Shown: positions 18,720 through 28,018, numbered from the stretch's first letter. The stretch: DNA of 64,000 nucleotides from Paracoccaceae bacterium (GCA_902554885.1 CACDPV010000002.1:60474-124473); one strand, 5' to 3'. Notes: generated by a model not told the origin, from the letters alone. Translations and numbers: made by a program.

Positions 18720-19607
18720 TTAACGGTAACTTGCTAATAAACCGTTAGCTATTGAAGTTGCCTTTACTGCTTCAAATTCCTGTAATTTGTCAAAGACGGC
18801 TGACTCATCACGGCAATAATTACTTTCAAATAGCCCTTCCAGAACACGTAAATTCTTAAAAAAGCGAATACTTGTTCCAATATTTTGATTTGAAAAATTC
18901 AATACAGGCAGAATTTTTTCAAATAATAACCGTGCTTTTTCTTTATTACCATTTTGGTATAATTGATAAATCTCTACATAAATTTTTTCTAATCCTGTGG
19001 GAATGAAAGCATTTACTGAACGGTCCATCGCATCGATAAGTTGTTTTACGGCCCAGCCACCACAAACTTTCAATCTGCCATCCAGTTTTTGCAAAACAGA
19101 AGTATACTTTTCTCCTGCTCCTACTGTTTCTATTTTTAACCAATTAAATTTATCTACAGAATTAAATAATTTTACAATTTCCTCTAAAGCCATTCCATCT
19201 CCGAACCAGTCCAAATCTTGTATCATTAAAATTTCAGGGGATCGGTCTTCCAACTGCTCTAAAAGAAACAATTTCTTAGCAAATTCGAGGTTTGACGGTA
19301 ATTGAAGACATATACCTTCCGCACCAAAAGAATTAGCACTTTTTGTAAGCTCAACACTCTCGTTAAAGTCAGCTGCGGTAACACTACATATAAAAGGAAT
19401 GCGCCGCTTGTTCACTTTCGTAACTGTCTCAATAAATTGAATCTTTTCATCAAAATTTAAAGTGTTGTGTTCGCCCGCTACTGCTAGTCCGAGCATCCCT
19501 CCACAGCCAGAGATTATCGTGTGCTCTACCAAACGAGTAAGTGAATCGAGATCTAGTTCACCCGAATTTGTAAATGGAGTATTTAAACTGGGCAAAATAC
19601 CTTTCAT
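18720..19607 (-). CDS. DapA/NanA-family aldolase or lyase
   Basis: 295-residue class I aldolase of the dihydrodipicolinate synthase family. The phosphate/carboxylate loop appears as MLGLAVAGEHNTLNFDEKI in place of the GTTGE form, and the Schiff-base lysine lies in FNWLKIETVGAG. The C-terminal helical part is complete. It is the last of three minus-strand genes (PfkB kinase, PhyH dioxygenase, this one), nine or so bases apart. The family covers DapA, N-acetylneuraminate lyase, KDG aldolase and hydroxyproline-derived enzymes; the non-standard loop argues against true DapA. Confidence 0.82.
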   Translation of the reverse strand: MKGILPSLNTPFTNSGELDLDSLTRLVEHTIISGCGGMLGLAVAGEHNTLNFDEKIQFIETVTKVNKRRIPFICSVTAADFNESVELTKSANSFGAEGICLQLPSNLEFAKKLFLLEQLEDRSPEILMIQDLDWFGDGMALEEIVKLFNSVDKFNWLKIETVGAGEKYTSVLQKLDGRLKVCGGWAVKQLIDAMDRSVNAFIPTGLEKIYVEIYQLYQNGNKEKARLLFEKILPVLNFSNQNIGTSIRFFKNLRVLEGLFESNYCRDESAVFDKLQEFEAVKATSIANGLLASYR

Positions 19608-19615
19608 GTCACTGC

Positions 19616-20533
19616 CTATCGAGGAGATCTAGTTTCATTCATTGGTAGCGATGCAGTTAAACAGCCGTAACCTAGACCAGAATGGGCTAGTGGGTTTTTA
19701 CCAGAAAAACGCGGATCCATTGGCTGACTTATGGGTTGAAAACGGGTATCGCATGATAATCGTATTCGACCAAAAGGCGAATTGTTATCGAATGAACCAT
19801 GTACAGTAAACATTCCAAAAATCAGACAGTCACCTGGATTAAATGAGGAGGTAAGAAACCGACTCGACTTTTTCTTAGCTAAATCCAGCGGAGTATCCTC
19901 GATATGCCCCACACGATTTTTGTCTTTATCGACATCTAATCCCTCAAAGCGGTCCCTAATATCACCCCAGGTGTGAGAACCCTCCAGTATGTACAATGTA
20001 CCTTCATCCAATCCAACTGGACCTATTGGACACCAGCAAGTTAACAAATCTTTAGTACCTCTATTCATATAAGGATGGTCGATATGAATCGGGCTAGCTT
20101 TTCCTGCCTGCATAGCCCGGAGCCAGGCAAACGAGAAATGAGTAACTTTTTCACCAAATATTTCCGCCATTACACCAGTAATTTCGGGACCATTTATCAC
20201 CCTTCTTAGTGCCGAACCTTCACTGACTGATTTCCAGAACGCACCTAGCTCTTTTGTGTTTGGATAATGCAAACGCCTTTCCGATGTACCTGTAGAAATT
20301 GCATCAGATATTGGCTCAGCTACTTCTCCAACCTCTGCTAGCCTTTGAAGTATCTCGTCTCTAGCAGCTTGAACATCTGAAGGCCTGTAGACAGATCTCA
20401 AAAGTAGATAGCCATTATCCCGCAATTGAGCAGATAAATCCTTAGTCCGATCAGCCTCTACCATGGCAGCCAGTCTTTCAGCTGGAATTACTTCATCTTT
20501 AATCGTCAACTTATCGATATTTAGTAAATGCAA
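19616..20533 (-). CDS. Phytanoyl-CoA dioxygenase (PhyH) family protein
   Basis: Fe(II)/2-oxoglutarate oxygenase of 305 residues. The metal triad is H-x-D in SPIHIDHPYMNRG and the distal His in GMFTVHGSFDNNS; the 2-oxoglutarate-binding arginine is in RIRLSCDTRF. The substrate could be any small hydroxylatable acid or betaine; ectoine hydroxylase is in the same superfamily but no ectoine genes are present. It is co-transcribed with the kinase upstream (14-base gap) and the aldolase downstream (8-base gap). Confidence 0.83.
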   Translation of the reverse strand: MHLLNIDKLTIKDEVIPAERLAAMVEADRTKDLSAQLRDNGYLLLRSVYRPSDVQAARDEILQRLAEVGEVAEPISDAISTGTSERRLHYPNTKELGAFWKSVSEGSALRRVINGPEITGVMAEIFGEKVTHFSFAWLRAMQAGKASPIHIDHPYMNRGTKDLLTCWCPIGPVGLDEGTLYILEGSHTWGDIRDRFEGLDVDKDKNRVGHIEDTPLDLAKKKSSRFLTSSFNPGDCLIFGMFTVHGSFDNNSPFGRIRLSCDTRFQPISQPMDPRFSGKNPLAHSGLGYGCLTASLPMNETRSPR

Positions 20534-20547
20534 AAATAATCTCTTCC

Positions 20548-21429
20548 CTATTTTGAATTAATAAATTCATTGATTTCTCCGCGTGTCGGAATGCTGGACT
20601 GCCCCCCAAATCTTGTACACTTAATTGCTGCTGCCAAATTAGAAAATTTGATTGCCTCTCTCTCACTTTTTCCTTCAGCTAAGCAGACGGCAAATGCTCC
20701 ATGCCAAACATCGCCAGCGCCTAAAGTATCTTCAGCTTTTATCCTGGGAGCGGGTAGATTACGTAAAACACCCTCCTCTAGAAAATAGACGCCATTTGGC
20801 CCGTCGGTAACACAAGCCCACGAATTGAAGTCATTTTCAATAACTTTCAAACTTGCCATTAAGTCATCCTTATTGGTGAAGTGTCTGAGCCCCTGCATTG
20901 AAAATGCAACATGAGATGCAATTTCTACAGCATGTTGAGAAACGGGCGCTTCTGCATCTAAAATACCAGGCTTTTTATATTTTCTGGCTAAAGAGAGAGT
21001 AGCGATTGCTGCTTCGCTCCACCTACTGTCTGAAAGATAGGCATCGTAAACCGGAAAATTCGAAATACTATTTATAGCATTCTCTGGAAGTGACTTTCTG
21101 TAATTCACAATCTGCCGGTCACCATCAATATCTACGAGTACTGACGAAAAAGACGATTGCCAATTTTCTAACTCTAAAACGAACTCTGTATTTACATTTT
21201 CGCGCTTTAGCTCCCCGAGAATAAAAGATCCAACTTCGTCGCATCCAACAGCAGAAAAAATAGTCGAGTTTGCACCTAACCGTGCAACTGCTACGGATGC
21301 ATTACCAGCATTACCACCCCCGGAAAACATAGCAGTTTCCGCTCTATACTTTTCACTTTTAACAGGGAAACTATCCATTTTAAAAATTAAGTCTAAGGTC
21401 GCTAAGCCTGTGATTAGAATATCTTGCAT
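20548..21429 (-). CDS. PfkB-family carbohydrate kinase
   Basis: Ribokinase-type sugar kinase, 293 residues. Both signatures are clear: the N-terminal GGGNAGNASVAVARLGAN and the C-terminal DTLGAGDVWHGAFAVCLAEG with the catalytic aspartate. First gene of the three-gene unit; the aldolase partner suggests a path in which a sugar acid or polyol is phosphorylated and then split, though the dioxygenase does not fit a standard sugar route. Confidence 0.88.
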   Translation of the reverse strand: MQDILITGLATLDLIFKMDSFPVKSEKYRAETAMFSGGGNAGNASVAVARLGANSTIFSAVGCDEVGSFILGELKRENVNTEFVLELENWQSSFSSVLVDIDGDRQIVNYRKSLPENAINSISNFPVYDAYLSDSRWSEAAIATLSLARKYKKPGILDAEAPVSQHAVEIASHVAFSMQGLRHFTNKDDLMASLKVIENDFNSWACVTDGPNGVYFLEEGVLRNLPAPRIKAEDTLGAGDVWHGAFAVCLAEGKSEREAIKFSNLAAAIKCTRFGGQSSIPTRGEINEFINSK

Positions 21430-21522
21430 ATCAAAAAATAACCCTAAACAAATTTACCTAGCTAATCACTTGGCATGCCATTTGCAAAGCTTAAACAGAA
21501 CTGCTTCATATAACCTCCTACT

Positions 21523-21548
21523 GGCTGCATTTATGCAGCCATTTTTTT
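21523..21548 (+). terminator. Hairpin with T-tract
   Basis: A perfect 8-base inverted repeat, GGCTGCAT-TT-ATGCAGCC at 21523-21540, is followed on the plus strand by ATTTTTTT. It has the form of a factor-independent terminator for plus-strand transcription, but both neighbouring genes are on the minus strand, so it may block antisense transcription into the gap or act as a stem in the minus-strand message between the small gene and the kinase operon. Confidence 0.6.
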
Positions 21549-21563
21549 CTGATCAAACGAAAA

Positions 21564-21833
21564 TTAATACTCAACAAATTCAAGTTGCTCTGGAAGCTCA
21601 AACGCGTCAGCCAGTTCTAGTGATTTTTTTTCTAACTGAACAAAATGAATAAACTTTGAAAGGTTAAAGTCCTGATCGTGCAAATCGTGCGTCACACCAA
21701 TTACATGTCCTGACAAAGGTGGGGCGGAAAATAGTTCACCAATCTTAGGAATAAAATCTTGTGTTGTTGCGAAACTAATATGGCCTTTTTGACCACTTTT
21801 AGAGCACTCTTGCCATATTACGAGTTGATACAC
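21564..21833 (-). CDS. Small hypothetical protein
   Basis: 89-residue reading frame with a GTG start and a GGAGG at 21844-21848, ten bases upstream. The composition is protein-like (SFATTQDFIPKIGELFSAPP, ending ELPEQLEFVEY), with no membrane segment and no known motif that I recognise. It fills an otherwise empty gap of 537 bases. The downstream hairpin at 21523-21540 could stabilise or end its transcript. Probably real, function unknown. Confidence 0.5.
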   Translation of the reverse strand: MYQLVIWQECSKSGQKGHISFATTQDFIPKIGELFSAPPLSGHVIGVTHDLHDQDFNLSKFIHFVQLEKKSLELADAFELPEQLEFVEY

Positions 21834-21966
21834 TTTTAACGTGCCTCCACATCAAAGAAGTTTGTCTGATAATGAGCTAATTTGTCAATCTTAATGATTA
21901 TTACACAAATCTCTCAAGATCTTTATTCACAATACTACAGCTTAGGTATTTAGTATTCGGAGTATT

Positions 21967-22893
21967 ATGCTAGCCATCCATTTAATAACTGATACAAGTG
22001 CAATTTATAGATGGAATTTTAATAGAGATATAAGTTTGGTATACGTCTATTCACTTGTTTTGCTTACAATGCTGGCATTTTCTGGGAATGCCCTTTTGAC
22101 CCGTGCTGCACTAGCGAGTTACAATATGGATCCCGAGCTAGTTCTCCTTCTACGTGTATTCGCTGGTGCCATAACGTTACTTTTAATATGTTATCTGAGA
22201 AAGTACCCGTTAAAAATATTTAGTAATCTTAATTTAAAAACTACCGCCGCATTGAGCTTATATTTGGTAGGGTTTTCTTATGCATTCACAGGGCTTGAGA
22301 CTGGGATAGGCGTTTTGATCCAGTTCGGGGTAGTACAGTTGGTAATGTTCGCTTCATCATTTCTTTCTGATCAGCAAGTACCAAAAAATAAAAGTATTGG
22401 TGCAGTCATTGCTTTTACCGGACTAATATATCTACTTTGGCCGAGCGGAGATTTTACTCTAGATATGAAATCAAGTGTACTTATGGCAATCGCAGGTATG
22501 GCATGGGGAATTTATTCTATCCTAGGGAAAAATGCGGAATCCGCAATATCCGCTACGACTGCCAGCTTTCTACTTTCCACACCAATTTGTTTAATTGTCA
22601 TTTTATTACTCCCAAATAACACTGGTTTTTCGTGGTCAAATAATGGGGCACTGTTGGCAATTTGTTCAGGCGCAATTACGTCTGGAATGGGATACGCATT
22701 ATGGTATTATGTTTTGCCAAAAATACCATCTACCAATGCCGCAGTGTCACAGCTTAGTGTGCCATTAATAGCCGCCGCAGGCGGAATGGTTTTTATGCAA
22801 GAATTAATAACACTAAAATTTATTTTATCGTGTGTTCTTGTTCTAGGAGGTATCGCAATAACAATTGGAATACCCAAAAGTGGTAGACAGTAA
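21967..22893 (+). CDS. EamA/DMT-family transporter (1)
   Basis: Inner-membrane drug/metabolite transporter with about ten helices in two EamA repeats, up to 308 residues. Repeat features include LLTRAALASYNMDPELVLLLRVFAGA and, in the second half, SGAITSGMGYALWYYVLPKIPSTNAAVSQLSVPLIAAAGG, which is diagnostic. The first 25-35 residues (LITDTSAIYRW) look poor, and the true start may be ATG near 22072. Such proteins export amino acids or metabolites. Isolated gene, plus strand, between minus-strand operons. Confidence 0.85.
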   Translation: MLAIHLITDTSAIYRWNFNRDISLVYVYSLVLLTMLAFSGNALLTRAALASYNMDPELVLLLRVFAGAITLLLICYLRKYPLKIFSNLNLKTTAALSLYLVGFSYAFTGLETGIGVLIQFGVVQLVMFASSFLSDQQVPKNKSIGAVIAFTGLIYLLWPSGDFTLDMKSSVLMAIAGMAWGIYSILGKNAESAISATTASFLLSTPICLIVILLLPNNTGFSWSNNGALLAICSGAITSGMGYALWYYVLPKIPSTNAAVSQLSVPLIAAAGGMVFMQELITLKFILSCVLVLGGIAITIGIPKSGRQ

Positions 22894-22999
22894 ATATCTA
22901 AAAATTGCCTAATACGTCTGCTTCATCAGCTTTTGTCATTTTATTTTAGTTGTGAAGTAAACTGAAATTTAGGTAGTTTTTTGCCACCAAAAGTATTTC

Positions 23000-24295
23000 T
23001 CATCCCTGATACCCAAATAATCTGGGTAACCACAAAACCATATTTGGTGAAAAAATCATTATCAGCAATGCAAAAATCAAAACTGCTAAAAATGCCCAAA
23101 TTTCACCTATTATTTCACGCAAAGGTATATCAGTTACGGCATTTATAACAAAGAGCAGCATTCCATACGGGGGGGTAATTAACCCTATCATTGAATTCAC
23201 TACCACAAGGACCCCGAAATGCACTAAATCTATACCGAGCGCTTCACAGGTCGGAATGAATAAGGGCACAATAACTAATATAATGACAGTAGCATCTAAG
23301 ATGCATCCCACTAAAAGGATTAATAAATTTATAAGCAGAAGAAAAATAATTGGGCTGATTTCAGCTCCTGCTAATAAAGCTGATAAAGTCTGTGGGATAT
23401 TTTCTTTAACAACTACATATGTTAAAATCATGGAGGCGCCAATCACTAACGCGACCGAGGCAGATGATCGGGCACTCTCAACAAATAACTGATAAAGTGA
23501 TTTAATAGTCAAAGCACGATAAAAACCAGCCGCCAAAATAAAGGCATACAAAGCAGCTATCGCTGCTGCCTCTGTTGGCGATGTTACTCCACTATATATA
23601 CAAGTCAAAAGTATCGCTGGCATTAAAAGTGCTGGAAATGACTTTAAAGTAATCAATGGCAATTGCGCTATTGGAACTGCTTCTTCTTTCCCAAAATCTC
23701 GGCGATAAGAAATCCATGTATTCATACCGATTAGGACTGCACCCATTATTAAACCCGGCAATATGCCTGCTAAAAATAAAAACCCAATGGAAGTGTTTGA
23801 AACAAGAGCGTATAACACCATCGGAATTGAAGGAGGAATAATTGGCCCAATAGTAGCAGTTGCTGCTGTAATTGCAGCAGCATATCCACGAGAGTAGCGC
23901 CCGCTTTTGACCATCATTTCTATGACTAGTTTTCCAATTCCTGCTGCGTCAGCAACTGCGGAACCTGACATCCCAGAAAAAATTAGAGAAGCCATAACGT
24001 TTACATGACCCAAACCACCTCTAAATCTTCCAACAACTGCTACGCAAAAATTAAGTAGTCGATCTGAGATTGTACCGGCGTTCATTATGTTTGCTGTCAC
24101 AATAAAAAGTGGGACTGCTAATAAAAGAAACCCGTCGAAAAGCCTCTGAACCATAGTTTGGCCAGCAATTGCAAGGTCCTGACCAGCCACACCCAAATAG
24201 ACTATGATTCCAGAAAGAATTGCATAGGCTACAGGCGCTCCTAATGCGGCCATAGAGAATAGAATAAAAATACCAGCTAATATTTCGATGCTCAT
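23000..24295 (-). CDS. TRAP transporter, large permease (DctM-like)
   Basis: 431-residue DctM subunit, twelve or so membrane spans. Typical segments are the start of AGIFILFSMAALGAPVAYAI, FSGMSGSAVADAAGIGKLVIEMM, ATATIGPIIPPSIPMVLYA and VGCILDATVIILVIVPLFIPTCEALGID. It carries the solute with sodium. The ATG overlaps the stop of the small permease by one base (TAATG at 24293-24297). The substrate may be a sugar acid or carboxylate judged from the oxidoreductase next door. Confidence 0.93.
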   Translation of the reverse strand: MSIEILAGIFILFSMAALGAPVAYAILSGIIVYLGVAGQDLAIAGQTMVQRLFDGFLLLAVPLFIVTANIMNAGTISDRLLNFCVAVVGRFRGGLGHVNVMASLIFSGMSGSAVADAAGIGKLVIEMMVKSGRYSRGYAAAITAATATIGPIIPPSIPMVLYALVSNTSIGFLFLAGILPGLIMGAVLIGMNTWISYRRDFGKEEAVPIAQLPLITLKSFPALLMPAILLTCIYSGVTSPTEAAAIAALYAFILAAGFYRALTIKSLYQLFVESARSSASVALVIGASMILTYVVVKENIPQTLSALLAGAEISPIIFLLLINLLILLVGCILDATVIILVIVPLFIPTCEALGIDLVHFGVLVVVNSMIGLITPPYGMLLFVINAVTDIPLREIIGEIWAFLAVLIFALLIMIFSPNMVLWLPRLFGYQG

Positions 24296-24906
24296 TAGGC
24301 ATCATCCTTTTGGGTAGCCGAAAATTCTTCTATGGGCCTTTTTGGAGGACCCTTTATTGATACCTCATAACAAATCCAAGCGTAACGTAATATGACAACA
24401 ATCATCAATGTGATGTACGATGCGAAAAGCCATTTAATCGGTATCTTATCGCCCGTTATTGGCATTCTTAAAGTCTGGATCTTCTTTAAGTCCATCAAAC
24501 GACTTCCGAATATTGAATCCCAAGTTGGCAAAAAAGACCAGAGCAAAGCAAAAATCATGATCAATGAAATAACGATTATAGCTATTCGCCTTAAATGGTC
24601 TGGCAGGGCTAGATACAAGATGTCAAATGTAACATGATCCCGTTCCCGGACGACAAAAGAACAGCCAAAAAAGATCAACCAAACCCAAAGAAGTGATATT
24701 AGATTTATCGTCCATCCTATTGGTTCAACAGTTAGCATCCAATTTGAAAGCGGCTCAATGGGCATCAGCCAAGCTATTTTTGAAGTATAGCGAGCAAATA
24801 TTTGAAGAAGAAAAATAATAAAAATCGCCGCCAAAATCATGGCGGCGATAAATTCACATCCGCGAGTGAGCCACTTTGCAAAATTTTGCATATTTGACTC
24901 CCTCAC
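24295..24906 (-). CDS. TRAP transporter, small permease (DctQ-like)
   Basis: 203-residue DctQ subunit with four membrane helices: the first (residues about 14-34), WTINLISLLWVWLIFFGCSFVVRERDHVTFD containing the conserved charged loop after helix two, and two later spans. A somewhat long protein for the family. It lies between the binding-protein gene (14-base gap) and the large permease. Confidence 0.9.
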   Translation of the reverse strand: MRESNMQNFAKWLTRGCEFIAAMILAAIFIIFLLQIFARYTSKIAWLMPIEPLSNWMLTVEPIGWTINLISLLWVWLIFFGCSFVVRERDHVTFDILYLALPDHLRRIAIIVISLIMIFALLWSFLPTWDSIFGSRLMDLKKIQTLRMPITGDKIPIKWLFASYITLMIVVILRYAWICYEVSIKGPPKRPIEEFSATQKDDA

Positions 24907-24920
24907 AATGAGTGCAAAGA

Positions 24921-25931
24921 TTAATTACCAAGTGCGTTGATTTTTTCCAACACGCCATCTGGCCAACTTGCTGCAAATTCGCTTCCAACATACTGCGCTT
25001 GAACGTGAGTTCGGAAAGCGTCAAGATCAGGGCTGTAGATTTCAACACCTTGACTACGAATGAAGTCTGCTAGATTATTTTCTTTATCTAATTGCTTCAA
25101 ACGACCCCAAGCCGATGCTGCATCTGCAGCGCGCTGAACAGTCATTTGCTGATCGGGTGTTAAGCTATCCCAGGTAGCTTTTGAAAATGCTACATAGTTT
25201 AAATCTACTAGATGCGAAGTAAGAGCGATTTGCTTTGTCACTTCATAAAATTTCGCGTCTACAACAGTTGGTAATGGATTGTCTTGTCCATCAACGGCGC
25301 CTGTTGAAAGTGCTGTGTACACTTCTGTAAATGCAAACGGTGTTGGCGAGGCTCCTAGAGCTGCTCCAAGGAATTGCCAAGCATCTGTTCCAGGCATTCT
25401 CAAGTTTACGCCGGCTAAATCTGCTGGAGTTTGGACATCAACTTCAGATCTAGGCTGACGCAAATTCACATGACGACGCCCTAAATACATTACTGAAAGT
25501 AATTTTACACCAAGCTCATCTTCAACTGTTTTCTTGAAAGGGTCCATTAATGGATCGTTAAAGACTCGCACTTGGTGTGCTGCATCCTGATGAACATACC
25601 CGGTAGCAAAAATTGAAAACTCCGGGAAAAATTGGGCTAATTCCTGCGCAGACGCAATTGACATTGTCAAGTTACCACGACTGATAGCATCGAGCTCAGT
25701 CCCTTGAGCGAACAATGTTGCGTTATATCCAGGTTGGTAATCAGCAAAGCCTGCTACCATTGGCGCGAAAACTTTAGCCATAGCTGCCGATCTCATATCT
25801 GTCTCAGAACCAGCTGTAGCCAGAGTAAAAGTCATTTGATCTGCTGCAACTGTTGTAGCCGTAGTCCCAGCCAACATTCCTGCCGCTGCAATTGCATTCA
25901 AGACTGAACGTCTTGTTAATTTATGTAACAT
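24921..25931 (-). CDS. TRAP transporter solute-binding protein (DctP-like)
   Basis: 336-residue periplasmic protein. The N-terminus has a twin-arginine-like TRRSVLNAIAAAGMLAG leader cut near TTVAA-DQ. The family arginine region is in NLRMPGTDAWQFLGAALGASPTPFAFTEVYTALSTGAVDGQDNP, which is the DctP signature around the carboxylate clamp. GGGAGG stands just before the ATG. First gene of the transporter operon; two inverted ATATGATAT copies lie upstream and may be the operator. Confidence 0.93.
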   Translation of the reverse strand: MLHKLTRRSVLNAIAAAGMLAGTTATTVAADQMTFTLATAGSETDMRSAAMAKVFAPMVAGFADYQPGYNATLFAQGTELDAISRGNLTMSIASAQELAQFFPEFSIFATGYVHQDAAHQVRVFNDPLMDPFKKTVEDELGVKLLSVMYLGRRHVNLRQPRSEVDVQTPADLAGVNLRMPGTDAWQFLGAALGASPTPFAFTEVYTALSTGAVDGQDNPLPTVVDAKFYEVTKQIALTSHLVDLNYVAFSKATWDSLTPDQQMTVQRAADAASAWGRLKQLDKENNLADFIRSQGVEIYSPDLDAFRTHVQAQYVGSEFAASWPDGVLEKINALGN

Positions 25932-25982
25932 AAAATATTCCTCCCATTATAAGCTATAGCACATTAAGTGCTCCATAATTCG

Positions 25983-26036
25983 ATATCATATTTTTTCACT
26001 TTTGCAATTTTTAACTCAAAATATATGATATTTTTC
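25983..26036. promoter_or_regulatory. Paired ATATGATAT motifs upstream of the TRAP operon
   Basis: ATATCATAT at 25983-25991 is the reverse complement of ATATGATAT at 26023-26031; centres are 40 bases apart, about four helix turns. The second copy is followed by TTTTC, as is the copy at 27240-27248 next to the GntR gene. This is a plausible operator for that regulator, though the region is AT-rich and chance matches are possible. Confidence 0.4.
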
Positions 26037-26068
26037 AATAACCTTTCCTGAATTGAAACGAATCTAAA

Positions 26069-27136
26069 CTAACTTTCAACCTTTACAGATTGCTGAGTCA
26101 ATGCAGATTTCTGGATAGCCTCGATGACCCTTAATGTAAAAAGGCCCTCTCTACCAGAAACAATGGGATTTTCTTCCTTTTTGATAACGTCAATAAAATG
26201 GATAATCTGATTGTATAATGGATCAGCGGGTTCATGGTCCATCGATAAGGCTTCTAAAGGTTTCCACCAATCGCGTTCACTATTTTGACCCCATAACGTT
26301 AAATCTGGAATAGAGAGAGAGCCATGTGATCCTCCAATAAAATAACAACTTTCCGAAGTCGGAGGATATACGGGATTTTCTTTTGAAGTCATCTCCCAGC
26401 TCCACGGCGAAACGATAGAGTCTGAGACAGATATTGTTCCTATTGCTCCATTTCTAAACGTTAACAAAGCACCTGCGACATCTTCATTTTCAAATCCTCG
26501 AATTGACTTAGCTGTTTGCGCCTGAACAAAATCAATTTCACCACAAAAATACCTTAAGAGATCTATATCATGAGCAAGGTTCACTGAAATTGGTCCTGCA
26601 CCCCTCTTTTTTCTCCATTCTGCCTCATCAAAATATTCATCTGATTTATAAAACCAACAATTAGCATGAACTGCCCGAACTTTTCCAATTTCTCCTGATG
26701 TAATAACTTTGTTAGCTCTTTGTATAATCGGGTTATAACGCCTATGATGACCCACGAGTACTGGAACATCCAAACTTTCCGCCTTTTCAACTAATGCAAG
26801 AGCTTCTTGCGAAGAAGTAGCGATTGGCTTTTCAATCATGACTGGACAAGTTCTCTTGATGCAGTAGAAAGCCTGCTCACTATGCATCAACGTTGGGGTC
26901 GCAAGTATAATTCCATCCGGACATTGCTCCGTAAACATATCCTCTAAAGAGTGATATGCTTTTAGACTTTTCTTGCGCGCATAGTTTTGAGCATCTTTAG
27001 ATGGATCCACAATTGCGACCAATTCGGCACTCTTTGTTTTAGCTATAACATCAGCATGGCGCCTCCCGACAAGTCCAAGACCGACAAGAACCAATTTTAC
27101 GGTACCACTCATAAAGCCATTATTTAACGCAGACAT
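26069..27136 (-). CDS. Gfo/Idh/MocA-family oxidoreductase
   Basis: NAD(P)-dependent dehydrogenase of sugars, inositol or sugar acids, about 355 residues. Rossmann motif VLVGLGLVGRRHADVI, the MIEKPIATSSQEALALVE segment with the EKP lysine, and the SVNLAHDIDLLRYFCG catalytic histidine region. The frame opens to 27235, but the extra stretch is non-conserved; ATG 27136 or ATG 27112 is more likely, neither with a good ribosome site. It diverges from the GntR gene and runs toward the TRAP operon, suggesting the imported compound is its substrate. Confidence 0.85.
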   Translation of the reverse strand: MSALNNGFMSGTVKLVLVGLGLVGRRHADVIAKTKSAELVAIVDPSKDAQNYARKKSLKAYHSLEDMFTEQCPDGIILATPTLMHSEQAFYCIKRTCPVMIEKPIATSSQEALALVEKAESLDVPVLVGHHRRYNPIIQRANKVITSGEIGKVRAVHANCWFYKSDEYFDEAEWRKKRGAGPISVNLAHDIDLLRYFCGEIDFVQAQTAKSIRGFENEDVAGALLTFRNGAIGTISVSDSIVSPWSWEMTSKENPVYPPTSESCYFIGGSHGSLSIPDLTLWGQNSERDWWKPLEALSMDHEPADPLYNQIIHFIDVIKKEENPIVSGREGLFTLRVIEAIQKSALTQQSVKVES

Positions 27137-27236
27137 TTTAATGGGATAAAGTTGTGAAACTATAAACCAAATATCCCGCGTTAATCTCCCAATATAATCT
27201 GTTCCATTCGTAAGCAAAAAAATCACCAACTGCAAT

Positions 27237-27254
27237 ATTATATGATATTTTCGC
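27237..27254. promoter_or_regulatory. ATATGATAT motif in the Gfo/Idh - GntR divergent promoter
   Basis: Contains ATATGATATTTTC, 13 bases of which 12 match the copy near 26023 in the TRAP promoter. It sits between the diverging oxidoreductase and GntR genes, where an autoregulated GntR protein would bind. Confidence 0.4.
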
Positions 27255-27341
27255 TTTAGACAGATATTTATAAAACTTGAAAAATTACTTACCTAATCCT
27301 AAGCATAGTAGAATGGTAAATTAATCTGGTACATTAGCCTT

Positions 27342-27995
27342 ATGGGAAAACATCAAAACACTGTCGGTTCATCGACGTACGAAAAAATAAAACACGATAT
27401 TATTTTCGGGCAACTGGTACCAGGATCTAAATTAAAACTTGAATTGATAAAGAGCCAGTATGAGGCCAGTGTTTCAACTTTAAGGGAAACACTCAATAGA
27501 CTTGCAAGTGAAGGTTTCGTGTTAGCAGAAGAACAGCGTGGTTTCTATGTGACTGAGGTTTCTCAGAAGGATCTTATTGAAATCGCAAAACTTAGAGTTC
27601 TTCTAGAGTGCCACGCGCTCAAAGCATCAGTCGAAAGTGGAGACGATGACTGGGAGGGTAATTTAGTTGCTGCCCATCATAAACTACAACTAATGGAAAA
27701 AAAAATGATTGCAGGAGATGTCTCTAAAAAAGAGACATGGAAGCGTTATGATTGGGAATTCCATCTAGCAGTAATAGAAGCCTGTAATTCTAAAAATTTA
27801 CTAGATTTACACTCAATACTTTATGACAAGTATCTTAGATATCAAATGTTGGTTTTTACATTTAGAGGGGATGAAGCAGCTCAAGAGCATCATAAAATTT
27901 TTGAAGCCGCACTAAGTAGAAATGGCACAGAAGCTGCGAGATTATTAGAAGCTCATATAATAAACGGCTTAGAACATACTTTGGCGGCAATGTAG
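27342..27995 (+). CDS. GntR-family transcriptional regulator (FCD domain)
   Basis: 217-residue regulator. N-terminal winged helix with TYEKIKHDIIFGQLVPGSKLKLELIK and the recognition part VSTLRETLNRLASEGFVLAEEQRGFYV; C-terminal all-helical FCD ligand domain with conserved metal-binding positions in KRYDWEFHLAVIEACNSKNL and EHHKIFEAALSRNG. It probably controls the adjacent oxidoreductase and TRAP genes, responding to the imported acid or a breakdown product. Confidence 0.9.
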   Translation: MGKHQNTVGSSTYEKIKHDIIFGQLVPGSKLKLELIKSQYEASVSTLRETLNRLASEGFVLAEEQRGFYVTEVSQKDLIEIAKLRVLLECHALKASVESGDDDWEGNLVAAHHKLQLMEKKMIAGDVSKKETWKRYDWEFHLAVIEACNSKNLLDLHSILYDKYLRYQMLVFTFRGDEAAQEHHKIFEAALSRNGTEAARLLEAHIINGLEHTLAAM

Positions 27996-28018
27996 TTAAA
28001 ATTATTACATAACGACAT

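Noticed and set aside
21410..21652. 80-residue plus-strand frame
   Set aside because: It crosses the terminator hairpin, overlaps two minus-strand genes and lacks protein-like composition.
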